Below, in pieces: positions 16,556 to 26,910 of a DNA stretch of 34,501 nt. The DNA is taken from positions 1-34,501 of the forward strand of contig NZ_JAVTWB010000206.1 in NCBI RefSeq assembly GCF_032229525.1, written 5' to 3'. The notes beneath the pieces were generated by a model that ran no database searches, was not told where the DNA came from, and saw only the letters and a list, made by a program, of their open reading frames with translations. Both the position numbers and the translations under genes were made by a program. This DNA comes from Accumulibacter sp032229525 (lineage in GTDB: Bacteria > Pseudomonadota > Gammaproteobacteria > Burkholderiales > Rhodocyclaceae). Every line of letters starts with the position of its first letter. The first letter of the stretch is position 1.

Positions 16556-16759
16556 TTATTCGTCCTGCTTGCCGTGGCGGTCACCGGCGCCTTTGACGTA
16601 GGCGCGTGCCATCTGCCGCAGCGTATCCATCTGCACGCCGAAGTTGCGGCAACCCGTGCACATCATCAGGTGTATTTTCAGGGTCATGCGCTCGGTCAGG
16701 CCGAGTGTTCGATCCTGCGACTCGGAGAGCAGGCGGGTGACCTCACGACAGTTCAGCAT
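16556..16759 (-). CDS. Zinc-finger anti-sigma factor (zf-HC2 type)
   Basis: The protein has 67 residues, soluble, without a membrane segment. It has the ZAS pattern: an N-terminal Cys (residue 4) in LNCREVTRLLSESQDR, then KIHLMMCTGC, which gives the HxxxCxxC metal site. Such small proteins bind an ECF sigma factor and release it on a redox or metal signal. Its start overlaps the sigma gene's stop by seven bases, so the two are made in a coupled way, as is usual for a sigma/anti-sigma pair. Its lack of a membrane anchor suggests it senses a cytoplasmic signal. Confidence 0.85.
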   Translation of the reverse strand: MLNCREVTRLLSESQDRTLGLTERMTLKIHLMMCTGCRNFGVQMDTLRQMARAYVKGAGDRHGKQDE

Positions 16760-17391
16760 GGCTTCTCGCCCTCCACGAACCAGTGGTTTTCAAGGCACTC
16801 ACGCAGCCGCAGGCGGGCGCGGTGCAACATTACATGCAGGTTGCTGATACTGAGGCCGATGGTCGCACAGATTTCCTGCGAATCAAGCTCGACGAATTCA
16901 CGCATCATGAATACCCGCGCCTGATTGCCCGGCAGCTTCTCCAGGCAGGTTTCGAACACCAGCCAGAATTCGCCTTCGCGCAAGGCCTCCTCGGGGTGGG
17001 GCCACGCCGCCGGATGTTCCTCGGCCTGCCAGAAACCTTTGGTGTCGAACAGCGCCGAAAAGTCTTCGTCTTCCTCGTCTTCACGCAACAGGCTGCTGGC
17101 ATCGATCATGCGTTTTTTCTGGCGCAGGACGTCCGCGATCTTGTTCTTCAAGATCGCGAAAACCCAGGTCTTCAAGGCGGCTCGCCCAGCAAACGATCCG
17201 GCGTTCTTGAGCGCGCCGATCAGCGCTTCCTGCACCGCGTCCTCGGCAAGGTTGGCGTCGGACAGTTGCAGCGTGGCGAACTTGAGCATCTGCCGCCGCA
17301 GGCTTTCCAGAAACTCCGTATCGTTGAGCAGTGACGTGTGTTCCGGGCGGGGTCCGCCGCTGCTCCCGGAAACCGCTGCAATATCACTCAT
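16753..17391 (-). CDS. ECF-type RNA polymerase sigma factor
   Basis: The protein has 212 residues. Region 2 is LSDANLAEDAVQEALIGALKN with GRAALKTWVFAILKNKIADVLR, and region 4 is CLEKLPGNQARVFMMREF followed by EICATIGLSISNLHVMLHRAR. An unusually acidic linker (REDEEDEDF and onward, about residues 104-140) separates them. It is overlapped by the zinc-finger anti-sigma gene. The two genes face the bufferin operon and end within 200 bases of it, so it is the likely regulator of that operon. A sigma-70 promoter is visible in front of it. Confidence 0.9.
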   Translation of the reverse strand: MSDIAAVSGSSGGPRPEHTSLLNDTEFLESLRRQMLKFATLQLSDANLAEDAVQEALIGALKNAGSFAGRAALKTWVFAILKNKIADVLRQKKRMIDASSLLREDEEDEDFSALFDTKGFWQAEEHPAAWPHPEEALREGEFWLVFETCLEKLPGNQARVFMMREFVELDSQEICATIGLSISNLHVMLHRARLRLRECLENHWFVEGEKPC

Positions 17392-17422
17392 CTCGCGTCC
17401 TCGCTGCTTCAGTCTTTACGGC

Positions 17423-17452
17423 GTTATAGCGGGTAACACGGCAAGCTGGCAA
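17423..17452 (-). promoter_or_regulatory. Candidate sigma-70 promoter of the ECF sigma gene
   Basis: On the minus strand TTGCCA (17452-17447) is separated by 18 bases from TATAAC (17428-17423), which lies about 32 bases before the sigma gene ATG. Four of six bases match at -35 and five of six at -10. It suggests basal transcription by the main sigma factor; no copy of the bufferin GTAA/CGA pattern is obvious here. Confidence 0.45.
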
Positions 17453-17586
17453 ATGGTTTCGCGCGGCGCGTGCTTGCGGTTGCTTGCCCGGAAACGGCGA
17501 AAGCTTGAGCACAGGCAAGAGAATTGCGCAGGCAGCTACAAGACAGACATGACCCTGCCGCTTGCGCGTTGCGTTAGGATTGCGTC

Positions 17587-18096
17587 ATGAACGTCGCCAA
17601 TCCACCCCTGCCACCCCGCGCAGCAGCCGTCGAGCCGCCAGAAGTCGAGGTGACGATCGAGGTGCCGCGCGGCAGCTTTCTCAAACGCGGATCGCTCGGC
17701 CGCATCGATTTCGTCTCGCCCTTTCCGTGTCCGTTCAACTACGGCTCGATTCCCGGTTACCTGGGGCAGGAAGGCGATCTGCTGGATGCCCTGGTCCTCG
17801 GGCCACGCCTTCCCGTTGGTGCCCGGATACGGGTCAAGGCGTGGGGCGCGGTGACGCAGACCGACCGCGGCATGGTGGACGACAAGCTGGTCTGCAGCGC
17901 GCACATGCCGACCCCGGCGGAGAAGGCGTTCGTGCTGCGCTTCTTCGCCTTCTACGCCAGGTGCAAGGGCTTGCTGAACCTCATGCGCGGTCGCCCGGGG
18001 CGTAATGCGTGCGACGGCTGGTGTTCGGTCGCCCAGGCGATGGCCCGGGCGCGGCCCCGACCGCCATCGTGGATGGGGTCGGGGGTAGAGTATTGA
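17587..18096 (+). CDS. Divergent inorganic pyrophosphatase (family I)
   Basis: The protein has 169 residues. It would hydrolyse pyrophosphate to phosphate in the cytoplasm with magnesium. Family I residues are mostly in place by comparison with the E. coli enzyme: Glu25 in VTIEVPRG, Lys33, Tyr52 in NYGSIPGYLG, Asp64 and Asp67 in GDLLDALVLGP, Asp93 and Asp98 with Lys100 in TDRGMVDDK. Two positions differ: the first Asp of the DGD triad is Glu62, and the Arg before the NYG block seems absent because of a two-residue deletion. The C-terminal 40 residues are unusual and Arg/Pro-rich. It is therefore pyrophosphatase-like, but may differ in activity. The housekeeping ppa gene is not in this window. 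Confidence 0.75.
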   Translation: MNVANPPLPPRAAAVEPPEVEVTIEVPRGSFLKRGSLGRIDFVSPFPCPFNYGSIPGYLGQEGDLLDALVLGPRLPVGARIRVKAWGAVTQTDRGMVDDKLVCSAHMPTPAEKAFVLRFFAFYARCKGLLNLMRGRPGRNACDGWCSVAQAMARARPRPPSWMGSGVEY

Positions 18097-18246
18097 ATCG
18101 CGGCTCGGGCTGCCCCGAGCGCCCCCCGGGCCCCGTGATGGGGAATGGCCGGGTATACTTGCCGTTGACAGTGTGTTCTCGGGAGTACGGAAAATACATC
18201 CAGCAAGGCAGCGGCGCTCGCTGCAATCTACAGAGGGAGGGTTGGC

Positions 18247-18924
18247 ATGACCGAAGATACATGGTGGCTGGTAGGGATCGTGGCGGTGCTTGCGGCGGCG
18301 GTGATCGGGTTTTTCGTGGGCCGCAATTCCGGCGGCGCGAGGAAGCGAGTTGAGGTGCTCGAGGCCGAAGTGTCGCGCCAGAAGGAAGAGCTTTCCGACT
18401 ACCGGCGCGAGGTCGAGTCCCACTTCGACCACACCGCCACCCTCTTTGGATCGCTGGCCGGCTCTTACAAGGATTTGTTCGACCATCTGTCCTCTGGCTA
18501 CGAGAAGCTCTCTGGCGGCTCTGCCCGTCAGCTGTTCCGCGGCAAGGTGGGTGGACTCCTGCTCGGCGGGACGGCTGTGGCCGCTGCCACGGGCGACGTC
18601 TCCGGTTCGCTTGCCGCCGACGAGCCGCTGACCCTCGGCACCGAGGCGTTGCATCCTGAGGCGGCCGATCAATCAGCAGAGACGGCTGAAGCGGACGCCA
18701 GGGAAGCGCCCGCTGTTGCTGACGCGGGGTCGACTGTGTCGGGCGACGACGCTCCGGTGCAGTCGTCCGAGACAACCCGGGAGGGCGAGACGCAGCCGGA
18801 CGGCGCCGAGAAGCCAGTACCCGAAGCGCAGGCCGAGGCCGCCGAGAAGGCTCTCGGCGAGCTTGACCGGGATGGCGGCGAGCAGAAGAACGCAGGCCAG
18901 GGTGACCGAGCCGATAAAGCCTGA
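18247..18924 (+). CDS. YhcB/ZapG-like DUF1043 inner-membrane protein
   Basis: The protein has 225 residues. One N-terminal membrane helix (about 8-25) is followed by a coiled coil (KRVEVLEAEVSRQKEELSDYRREVESHF) and then HTATLFGSLAGSYKDLFDHLSSGYEKL, the DUF1043 signature. In E. coli YhcB (ZapG) links cell division and envelope synthesis. The C-terminal half (about 130-225) is a long Ala/Glu/Asp-rich, low-complexity tail that is longer than in E. coli and probably disordered. The ATG follows GAGGGTTGGC. TTGACA at 18165-18170 could be a -35, but no good -10 follows. Confidence 0.82.
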   Translation: MTEDTWWLVGIVAVLAAAVIGFFVGRNSGGARKRVEVLEAEVSRQKEELSDYRREVESHFDHTATLFGSLAGSYKDLFDHLSSGYEKLSGGSARQLFRGKVGGLLLGGTAVAAATGDVSGSLAADEPLTLGTEALHPEAADQSAETAEADAREAPAVADAGSTVSGDDAPVQSSETTREGETQPDGAEKPVPEAQAEAAEKALGELDRDGGEQKNAGQGDRADKA

Positions 18925-19286
18925 GGCGTAGCAGCTCGCCCATGCGGGCGTGCTGCCTCGCGGCTTGGTTGGCGCGTCAAGGGCTGCAAGCCCTGACCAG
19001 AACGGCCGGCCGCAACGCAGCGGCGATCGCTGGACTCGCAGAGCAAGAGCCCGCAAGCCGTGCTTGCGGGCTCTTGCATGAACGGCCACGTCCGACGCGG
19101 CGCAAGCGAAGCTGCCTTCCCGTGCCTGGCGAGCGAATTTTTCCGCTCTCCGAACAGGCCATCCAGACACGGCCTTGCCTGGGCGTGTTGGCGACCGATG
19201 GGCGCTCCGCCACTGTCGCCGAAATACGCTCCGCGGCCGGAACGAGGTTCATTCTTCTGTGGTAGATTCCTGCAGGGGGAAAAATA
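18925..19286. other. Intergenic region with long hairpin before the DUF1538 operon
   Basis: No gene was recognised. The region holds a perfect 16-bp inverted repeat (19043-19077), and a shorter one, AAGGGCT-GC-AAGCCCT, near 18980-18995. Part of this stretch must contain the promoter of the DUF1538 operon, but no convincing -35/-10 pair was found. Confidence 0.5.
19043..19077. repeat. Perfect 16-bp inverted repeat (hairpin, three-base loop)
   Basis: Arms 19043-19058 (GCAAGAGCCCGCAAGC) and 19062-19077 (its exact reverse complement) enclose CGT. No T-run follows on either strand, so a simple intrinsic terminator is doubtful. It lies about 120 bases after the yhcB-like stop. It may be a rho-independent-like terminator without a U-tract, or a copy of a dispersed palindromic repeat. 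Confidence 0.7.
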
Positions 19287-20987
19287 TTGGCAGAGCGCAA
19301 GTTACGTTACGGTATCTATCTCGGCGCCATCCAGCGCCACAAACGACAGATCAGCTTTGCTGCGCTTCTCGAAGCCGAGCGCCTGCAGCCCAAGCGACCG
19401 GCACTGCGCCCGATCGATCTGCACCGTCTCCTGACTCCCTACGTTTCCACCCGTTTCAGCGAGCAGGTGCGCGCCGTCCTGCCGCTGGCGCTGATGCTGA
19501 TCGGCTTTCAGGCGCTGGCCCTGCGCACTTCGCTACTCGACGCCCATTCGGTCACCCTGGGCATCGTCGCGGTGATGATCGGTCTGATGTTCTTCATGGA
19601 AGGGGTCAAGATCGGCTTGATGCCCTTCGCCGAGAACGTCGGCTTCCAGATGCCGGGCAAGACGCACCCGACCGTGCTGCTCGCTTTCAGCGTACTGCTG
19701 GGCGCCGCCGCAACTTTTGCCGAACCGGCCATCGGCGCATTGCAGGCCGCCGCCAGTTCGATTTCGCCGGAACGATCGCCGTGGTTGCGCCAGCTGCTCG
19801 GCCCATATTCCCATTGGCTGGTCCTGGCCGTTGCCGGCGGCGTCGGCCTGGCGGTCAGCATCGGCATGCTGCGCACGATGTTTGGCTGGCAGCTCAAGAC
19901 CATGGTGTTGCTGATCATGCCGCCGACTCTCGCTCTGACTGCCTGGTGTGCACAACAGCCAGAGCTGGCGCCGATCATCGGCCTCGCCTGGGATTGCGGC
20001 GCGGTGACCACCGGCCCGGTGACTGTGCCGCTGGTGCTGGCGGTCGGCGTTGGCGTGGCGGCTTCGACCGGGCGCAGCGACAACCCGCTGTCGGGCTTCG
20101 GTATCGTCACCCTGGCATCGATCTTCCCGATTCTTGCCGTGCTCAGCACGGCGATCTATCTGACCGGGCAGGGGCCTGAGGCCATGTTGCCGGTGCTTCC
20201 ACCAAGCCTTGACGGCTGGTACAACCAGACCCCTTTTGCCGAGATTCTCGGGGCCCTGCGCGCCATCGTGCCGTTGGTCTTGCTGCTGGTGCTGGTCCAG
20301 ACCAAAGTGCTGGGGCAGAAGATCCGCCAGCGCAACATCTTTGTCTATGGCGTCTCGATGGCCGTGGCGGGGATGTTGCTCTTCAATCTCGGCCTCACCA
20401 CCGGCCTGGTGGCCCTCGGTGAACAGGCCGGCAACAATGTCCCCTGGGCTTTCTCGGTGCATCGGGAAACCGGCGCACCGCCACTCTATCCTTTCGCGCT
20501 GGGCATCGCTCTGACCCTGGCCTTCGCTTTTGCCATCGGCTTTGGGGCAACCATTGCCGAGCCCGCACTTAACGCCATGGGCATCACGGTCGAGAACCTC
20601 ACCGACGGGGCCTTCCGCAAGCGCATGCTGATCCACGCCGTAGCCGCTGGAGTCGGCATCGGTGCCGCCATCGGGGTTGCTCGCATTCTGTTCCACCTGC
20701 CGGTGTGGATGCTGCTGCTGGGCGGCTATACCATTGCGCTGGCATTGACAGCCGTCTCGCGCGAAGAAATCGTCAACCTCGCGTGGGACAGCGCCGGCGT
20801 CACCACCGGTCCGGTGACCGTGCCGCTGCTGCTGGCGCTGGGCATCGGCCTTGGCGAAGTGGTCGGCGCCGCCGAGGGTTTCGGCATTCTCGCCATGTGT
20901 TCGGTCGGCCCGATCATTTCGGTCCTCGGCACCGGCCTGTGGATCGACATGAAGACGCGCGGACCAGAAAGGAGCAAGAGGTCATGA
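19287..20987 (+). CDS. DUF1538 integral membrane protein with internal duplication
   Basis: The protein has 566 residues with a basic N-terminus (about 60 residues) and 11 or more membrane segments. It is internally duplicated: WDCGAVTTGPVTVPLVLAVG (about residue 235) is repeated as WDSAGVTTGPVTVPLLLALG (about residue 500), and TFAEPAIGALQAAA is echoed by TIAEPALNAMG. This is DUF1538, a predicted transporter family of unknown substrate. The GAVTTGPVTVP motif in both halves probably forms part of the substrate path. Translation starts at TTG (19287) with AGGGGGAAAA upstream. The stop overlaps the first PII-like gene (ATGA), and the second follows in the same way, so the three proteins are co-produced. 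Confidence 0.85.
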   Translation: MAERKLRYGIYLGAIQRHKRQISFAALLEAERLQPKRPALRPIDLHRLLTPYVSTRFSEQVRAVLPLALMLIGFQALALRTSLLDAHSVTLGIVAVMIGLMFFMEGVKIGLMPFAENVGFQMPGKTHPTVLLAFSVLLGAAATFAEPAIGALQAAASSISPERSPWLRQLLGPYSHWLVLAVAGGVGLAVSIGMLRTMFGWQLKTMVLLIMPPTLALTAWCAQQPELAPIIGLAWDCGAVTTGPVTVPLVLAVGVGVAASTGRSDNPLSGFGIVTLASIFPILAVLSTAIYLTGQGPEAMLPVLPPSLDGWYNQTPFAEILGALRAIVPLVLLLVLVQTKVLGQKIRQRNIFVYGVSMAVAGMLLFNLGLTTGLVALGEQAGNNVPWAFSVHRETGAPPLYPFALGIALTLAFAFAIGFGATIAEPALNAMGITVENLTDGAFRKRMLIHAVAAGVGIGAAIGVARILFHLPVWMLLLGGYTIALALTAVSREEIVNLAWDSAGVTTGPVTVPLLLALGIGLGEVVGAAEGFGILAMCSVGPIISVLGTGLWIDMKTRGPERSKRS

Positions 20988-21367
20988 GCAAGACGAATGA
21001 ACTGATCGTGCTGACCGATGTGATGCTGATCACCGTCGTCGTTCAGCGCGGCATCGCCGATCTGGTCGTCCAGGTCGCGGTTGAGGCTGGTGCGCAGGGA
21101 GCGACCGTGTTCCATGCCCACGGCACCGGGGTCCGCCAGAAGCACCTCGGTATCCTCGGCCTGACGGTCAATACCGAGAAAGAGATCATCTACATCGCGG
21201 TGCCGTCGGAGCAGGCAGACACCATGTTCGAGCGCATTTTTGTCTCGGCCAAGATGGACACGCCGGGGATGGGCATCCTCTGGATGACGCGACTCGACAA
21301 GATGGCTACCTACGTGCCGCACGAGGTGGCGGCCCGCTTTGGTGTGCATACGGAGCGCGGTGGATGA
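20984..21367 (+). CDS. PII-like signalling protein (first of tandem pair)
   Basis: The protein has 127 residues. It fits the PII fold in length and pattern: LIVLTDVMLITVVVQRGIAD, VEAGAQGATVFHAHGTGVRQ, IIYIAVPSEQADTMFERIF and a C-terminal loop near AKMDTPGMGILWM. It is not a normal GlnB/GlnK: the T-loop Tyr51 used for uridylylation is missing and the loop has HAHGTG instead. The ATG overlaps the DUF1538 stop as ATGA, and an AGGAG motif lies inside the end of that gene. Its location next to a transporter suggests that it controls the DUF1538 protein in the way GlnK controls AmtB, but with a different signal. Confidence 0.8.
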   Translation: MSKTNELIVLTDVMLITVVVQRGIADLVVQVAVEAGAQGATVFHAHGTGVRQKHLGILGLTVNTEKEIIYIAVPSEQADTMFERIFVSAKMDTPGMGILWMTRLDKMATYVPHEVAARFGVHTERGG

Positions 21368-21699
21368 GCGTCCTGGCGCACATCGGCTACGGTGTCGAGA
21401 AGAAGCTGATTACCGCGATCGTCGTCAGCGGCCGCGGCATGAAACTGACCAAGCTGGTCGAGAACGAGCCTGGCGTGCTGTCTGTGACTCACCATCATGC
21501 CCGTGGCACCGGTCGCCGAAAGCCCGGATCCCTGCTGTGGAGCGAGCGCGACGTGGTGATGGTGCTGGTCGAAGCTCCGCGGTCAGACGGGGTTTTCGCC
21601 CAGCTGTTCGAGGCTGGCAAGATCGGTGAACCGCATCAGGGCGTCATCTTCATGGAGGTGGTTTCCCGTGGGCACCCGATGATGCCCTTTGCCGTCTGA
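21364..21699 (+). CDS. PII-like signalling protein (second of tandem pair)
   Basis: The protein has 111 residues, about the length of GlnB. It begins MSVLAHIGYGVEKKLITAIV and has VLSVTHHHARGTGRRKPGSL in place of the T-loop, then a VVMVLVEAP strand and the FAQLFEAGKIGEPHQGVIFM segment that matches the PII B/C-loop region (GKIG). It lacks the uridylylation Tyr. Three consecutive His residues precede RGTG. The ATG overlaps the preceding stop (ATGA). It differs enough from its neighbour that the two probably form a heteromer or bind different ligands; this is inference. Confidence 0.78.
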   Translation: MSVLAHIGYGVEKKLITAIVVSGRGMKLTKLVENEPGVLSVTHHHARGTGRRKPGSLLWSERDVVMVLVEAPRSDGVFAQLFEAGKIGEPHQGVIFMEVVSRGHPMMPFAV

Positions 21700-21734
21700 C
21701 CCCGGTCAGTGACTCGGCAATAAGGTTTCTCGCC

Positions 21735-21752
21735 CGCGCCGTGCACGGCGCG
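21735..21752. repeat. Perfect 18-base palindrome after PII gene
   Basis: CGCGCCGTGCACGGCGCG is self-complementary and lies 36 bases after the second PII stop. No T-run follows. It may act as a transcription-end hairpin, or be a protein-binding site; a second, weaker hairpin (CGCCA-GCCAC-TGGCG, 21773-21787) follows shortly after. Confidence 0.4.
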
Positions 21753-21903
21753 CAGGGGTGAACGGTGCCATCGCCAGCCACTGGCGGTGATATGCACGCC
21801 GCCCCGAACGTCACCCGGGTGGCGCTGTCTGTTGGGGTAGTCCTGACACCTACCAACGCTGACCTTCCCCTGTGCACAAACCTGGCAAACCGACTGGAGC
21901 CCC

Positions 21904-22976
21904 ATGAGAACAGCCACAGCCCTGTGCTCGCTGCTTGCCGGCGTGGCCATGCTCTGCGGCGCTGCCGAGGCGGTCGACCCGTTGCCCGGGGTGATCGTCG
22001 CCCGCGCACGCCAGATCGTTCTTGCCGACACCGTCGAGGCGCTCGGCACGCTGACAGCCAACGAATCAGTGGCCTTGACGGCGACGGTCACGGAAACTGT
22101 CAGGGTCATTCACTTTGACGATGGCGATCGTGTAGAAAGGGGCCAGCTGCTGGTCGAGATGAGCAGCCGCGAGGAACACGCCCAGCTGGCCGAGGCGCGC
22201 GCCACCGTCAGCGAGGCGCACGGTCAGTATCAGCGCACCAAGTCTCTGGCCGCCAAGGGTATCGCCACCAGGGCGCTACTCGACGAACGCCAGCGCCAAT
22301 GGGAGACCGCGCGCGCGCGGCTGGCCGCCATCGAGTCACGCCTGGCCGACCGGCTGATCAAGGCACCGTTTGCCGGCGTCGTCGGTCTGCGCGACCTCAG
22401 CGTCGGCGCGCTGGTCGAGCCCGGCGACCTGATCACCACGCTCGACGACGATAGCGCCGTCAAGCTGGAGTTTCCGGTTGCCGCCACCCGTCTCGCCGTG
22501 CTGCGCCCCGGCCTCAAGGTGCTTGCCAGCAGCCGCGCCCTTGCCGGGCGCAGCTTCACCGGCACGGTCAAGGCGGTGAACAGCCGCATCGATCCGGTGA
22601 CCCGTTCCGTGCGCGTGCGCGCCATGCTGCCGAACCCGGGACACCTGCTCAAGCCGGGCATGCTGATGCATGTCGTCCTGCAGCAAGCACCGCGCACCGC
22701 CCTGCTGATCCCGGAAGAAGCCCTGTTGCCGCTCGGCGAGCGGCAGTTCGTCTTTGTCGTGACCGCCGACAACAAGGTCGACAAGCGTCAAGTCCGTATC
22801 GGCGAACGTCGTCCGGGGTTGGTCGAGGTGGTGGAGGGGCTCGCCGCGGATGAGCAGGTCATCACCCACGGGCACACGCAATTACGCCCGGGGCAGGGCG
22901 TCCAGATCCTCGCCATCGACGACGGCAGCCGTAGCCTGCCCGAGTTGCTGCGCTCCTTGCCCGGCGGCAGTCGCCA

Positions 22977-22980
<4 letters not shown>
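21904..22980 (+). CDS. RND efflux periplasmic adaptor (membrane fusion protein)
   Basis: The protein has 358 residues. A signal peptide (about 1-22) is followed by the adaptor domains: a barrel-sandwich half (VALTATVTETVRVIHFDDGDRVERGQLLVEM), a short helical hairpin (AQLAEARATVSEAHGQYQRTKSL, then LAAIESRLADRLIKAPFAGVVG), and a beta-barrel domain with FTGTVKAVNSRIDPVTRSVRVR. A C-terminal membrane-proximal domain ends in LRPGQGVQIL. It links the inner-membrane pump to an outer-membrane channel. Its stop overlaps the permease start by four bases (ATGA). No TolC-like gene is present here, so the channel is encoded elsewhere. Confidence 0.93.
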
Positions 22981-26114
<3,134 letters not shown>

Positions 26115-26405
26115 CGCAAGGAAACAGCGGGGAACGCGGGGGCTAATCGGCAATGGGGAAGACGCGCGCGCCCGATCGGCCAGACGATGATGAGTCGGGC
26201 GGACCTGGAGTTGATCGGGCATGACGACGCATCGCACTGTCCAGGCGCCCGAGATCACCCGCAACGCCCATCGCCCGATGAATCGGGCTCCTACACGTTG
26301 GCAGGCGCGGTGACGCCGCGCATGGGCCTTGACCTGCAGTCCGGCGTTGGCGAAGACAGTTCGGGCCGGAACACCATCGGGGCGCGCTGGACGCCCGGGA
26401 TCAAG
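26115..26405. other. Intergenic region with REP-like element
   Basis: No gene was recognised between the RND permease and the Nudix gene. The stretch contains a REP-like palindrome at 26271-26294 and several partial copies of its CCCGAT/ATCGGGC core (for example near 26171, 26195 and 26216). Confidence 0.5.
26271..26294 (-). repeat. REP-like element with GTAG head
   Basis: On the minus strand it reads GTAGGAGCCCGATTCATCGG and onward to GCGA. The GTAG tetranucleotide followed by an imperfect GC palindrome (GCCCGAT-TC-ATCGGGC) is the form of REP sequences linked to RAYT transposases. A single full copy is seen, so its membership of a repeat family needs the rest of the genome. Confidence 0.6.
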
Positions 26406-26804
26406 TCATCCGTGCAAGGATGAAACCGTGGCTCCACACTCACTGCGAGTTCCGAGAAAGCGCTCGAGGATCTGCCGCGTCGCAGCCGACATCCTGGCCG
26501 CGAGATGCGGGTTGTGCTGATCCAGGAAATGCAGGGCAGCTGCGTCGTCGCAGGCAATTGGGGTGCCGCTGGCGGTGGCCCAGACGACGTTGTGGCAGTT
26601 GGTCTCGGACTCGTGGGTGAACAGGAATTGCAACGAGTCTGCGAGCAGGCAGGTTTCCTCCGTGAGTTCACGAGCTGCGGCCTGCAGGCGAGATTCCTCG
26701 GGATTGATGCCGCCTCCCGGCAGCAGGATCAGCCCGCCGCGGTTTTCCACCAGCAGGATCTTGCCGTCGATCTCGACGATCACGGTGGCTCTTTGTCGCT
26801 TCAT
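26406..26804 (-). CDS. Nudix hydrolase
   Basis: The protein has 132 residues. It has the Nudix box GGINPEESRLQAAARELTEETCLL, matching GX5EX7REUXEEXGU except that the final Gly is Cys. The first strand ATVIVEIDGKILLVENRGG is typical. Nudix enzymes cleave nucleoside diphosphate-linked substrates; the substrate here is not predictable. The ATG at 26804 has GGAG eight bases upstream, and the long open frame before it is unrelated. It lies about 106 bases downstream of ybiB on the same strand and might be co-transcribed with it. Confidence 0.82.
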   Translation of the reverse strand: MKRQRATVIVEIDGKILLVENRGGLILLPGGGINPEESRLQAAARELTEETCLLADSLQFLFTHESETNCHNVVWATASGTPIACDDAAALHFLDQHNPHLAARMSAATRQILERFLGTRSECGATVSSLHG

Positions 26805-26910
26805 AGGGGTACTCCATGGGGTCTGGACGCCGGTCCGGAAAAACGCTTTCTCCGGTGGCGCGCAGCACGAATGACGATGACGATGGCCGAGGCGGCCGCT
26901 GGCCTGGGCG

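Noticed and set aside
16389..16601. A 70-codon plus-strand frame between doxX and the anti-sigma gene
   Set aside because: No family resemblance, no ribosome binding site, and it runs into the anti-sigma gene on the other strand.
18103..18120. GCTCGGG-CTGC-CCCGAGC hairpin after the pyrophosphatase gene
   Set aside because: It is only seven pairs long without a T-run, too weak to call a terminator.
18165..18170. Consensus TTGACA before the YhcB-like gene
   Set aside because: No -10 hexamer at 16-18 bases; the nearest A/T-rich hexamer is 20 or more bases away, so a promoter cannot be supported.
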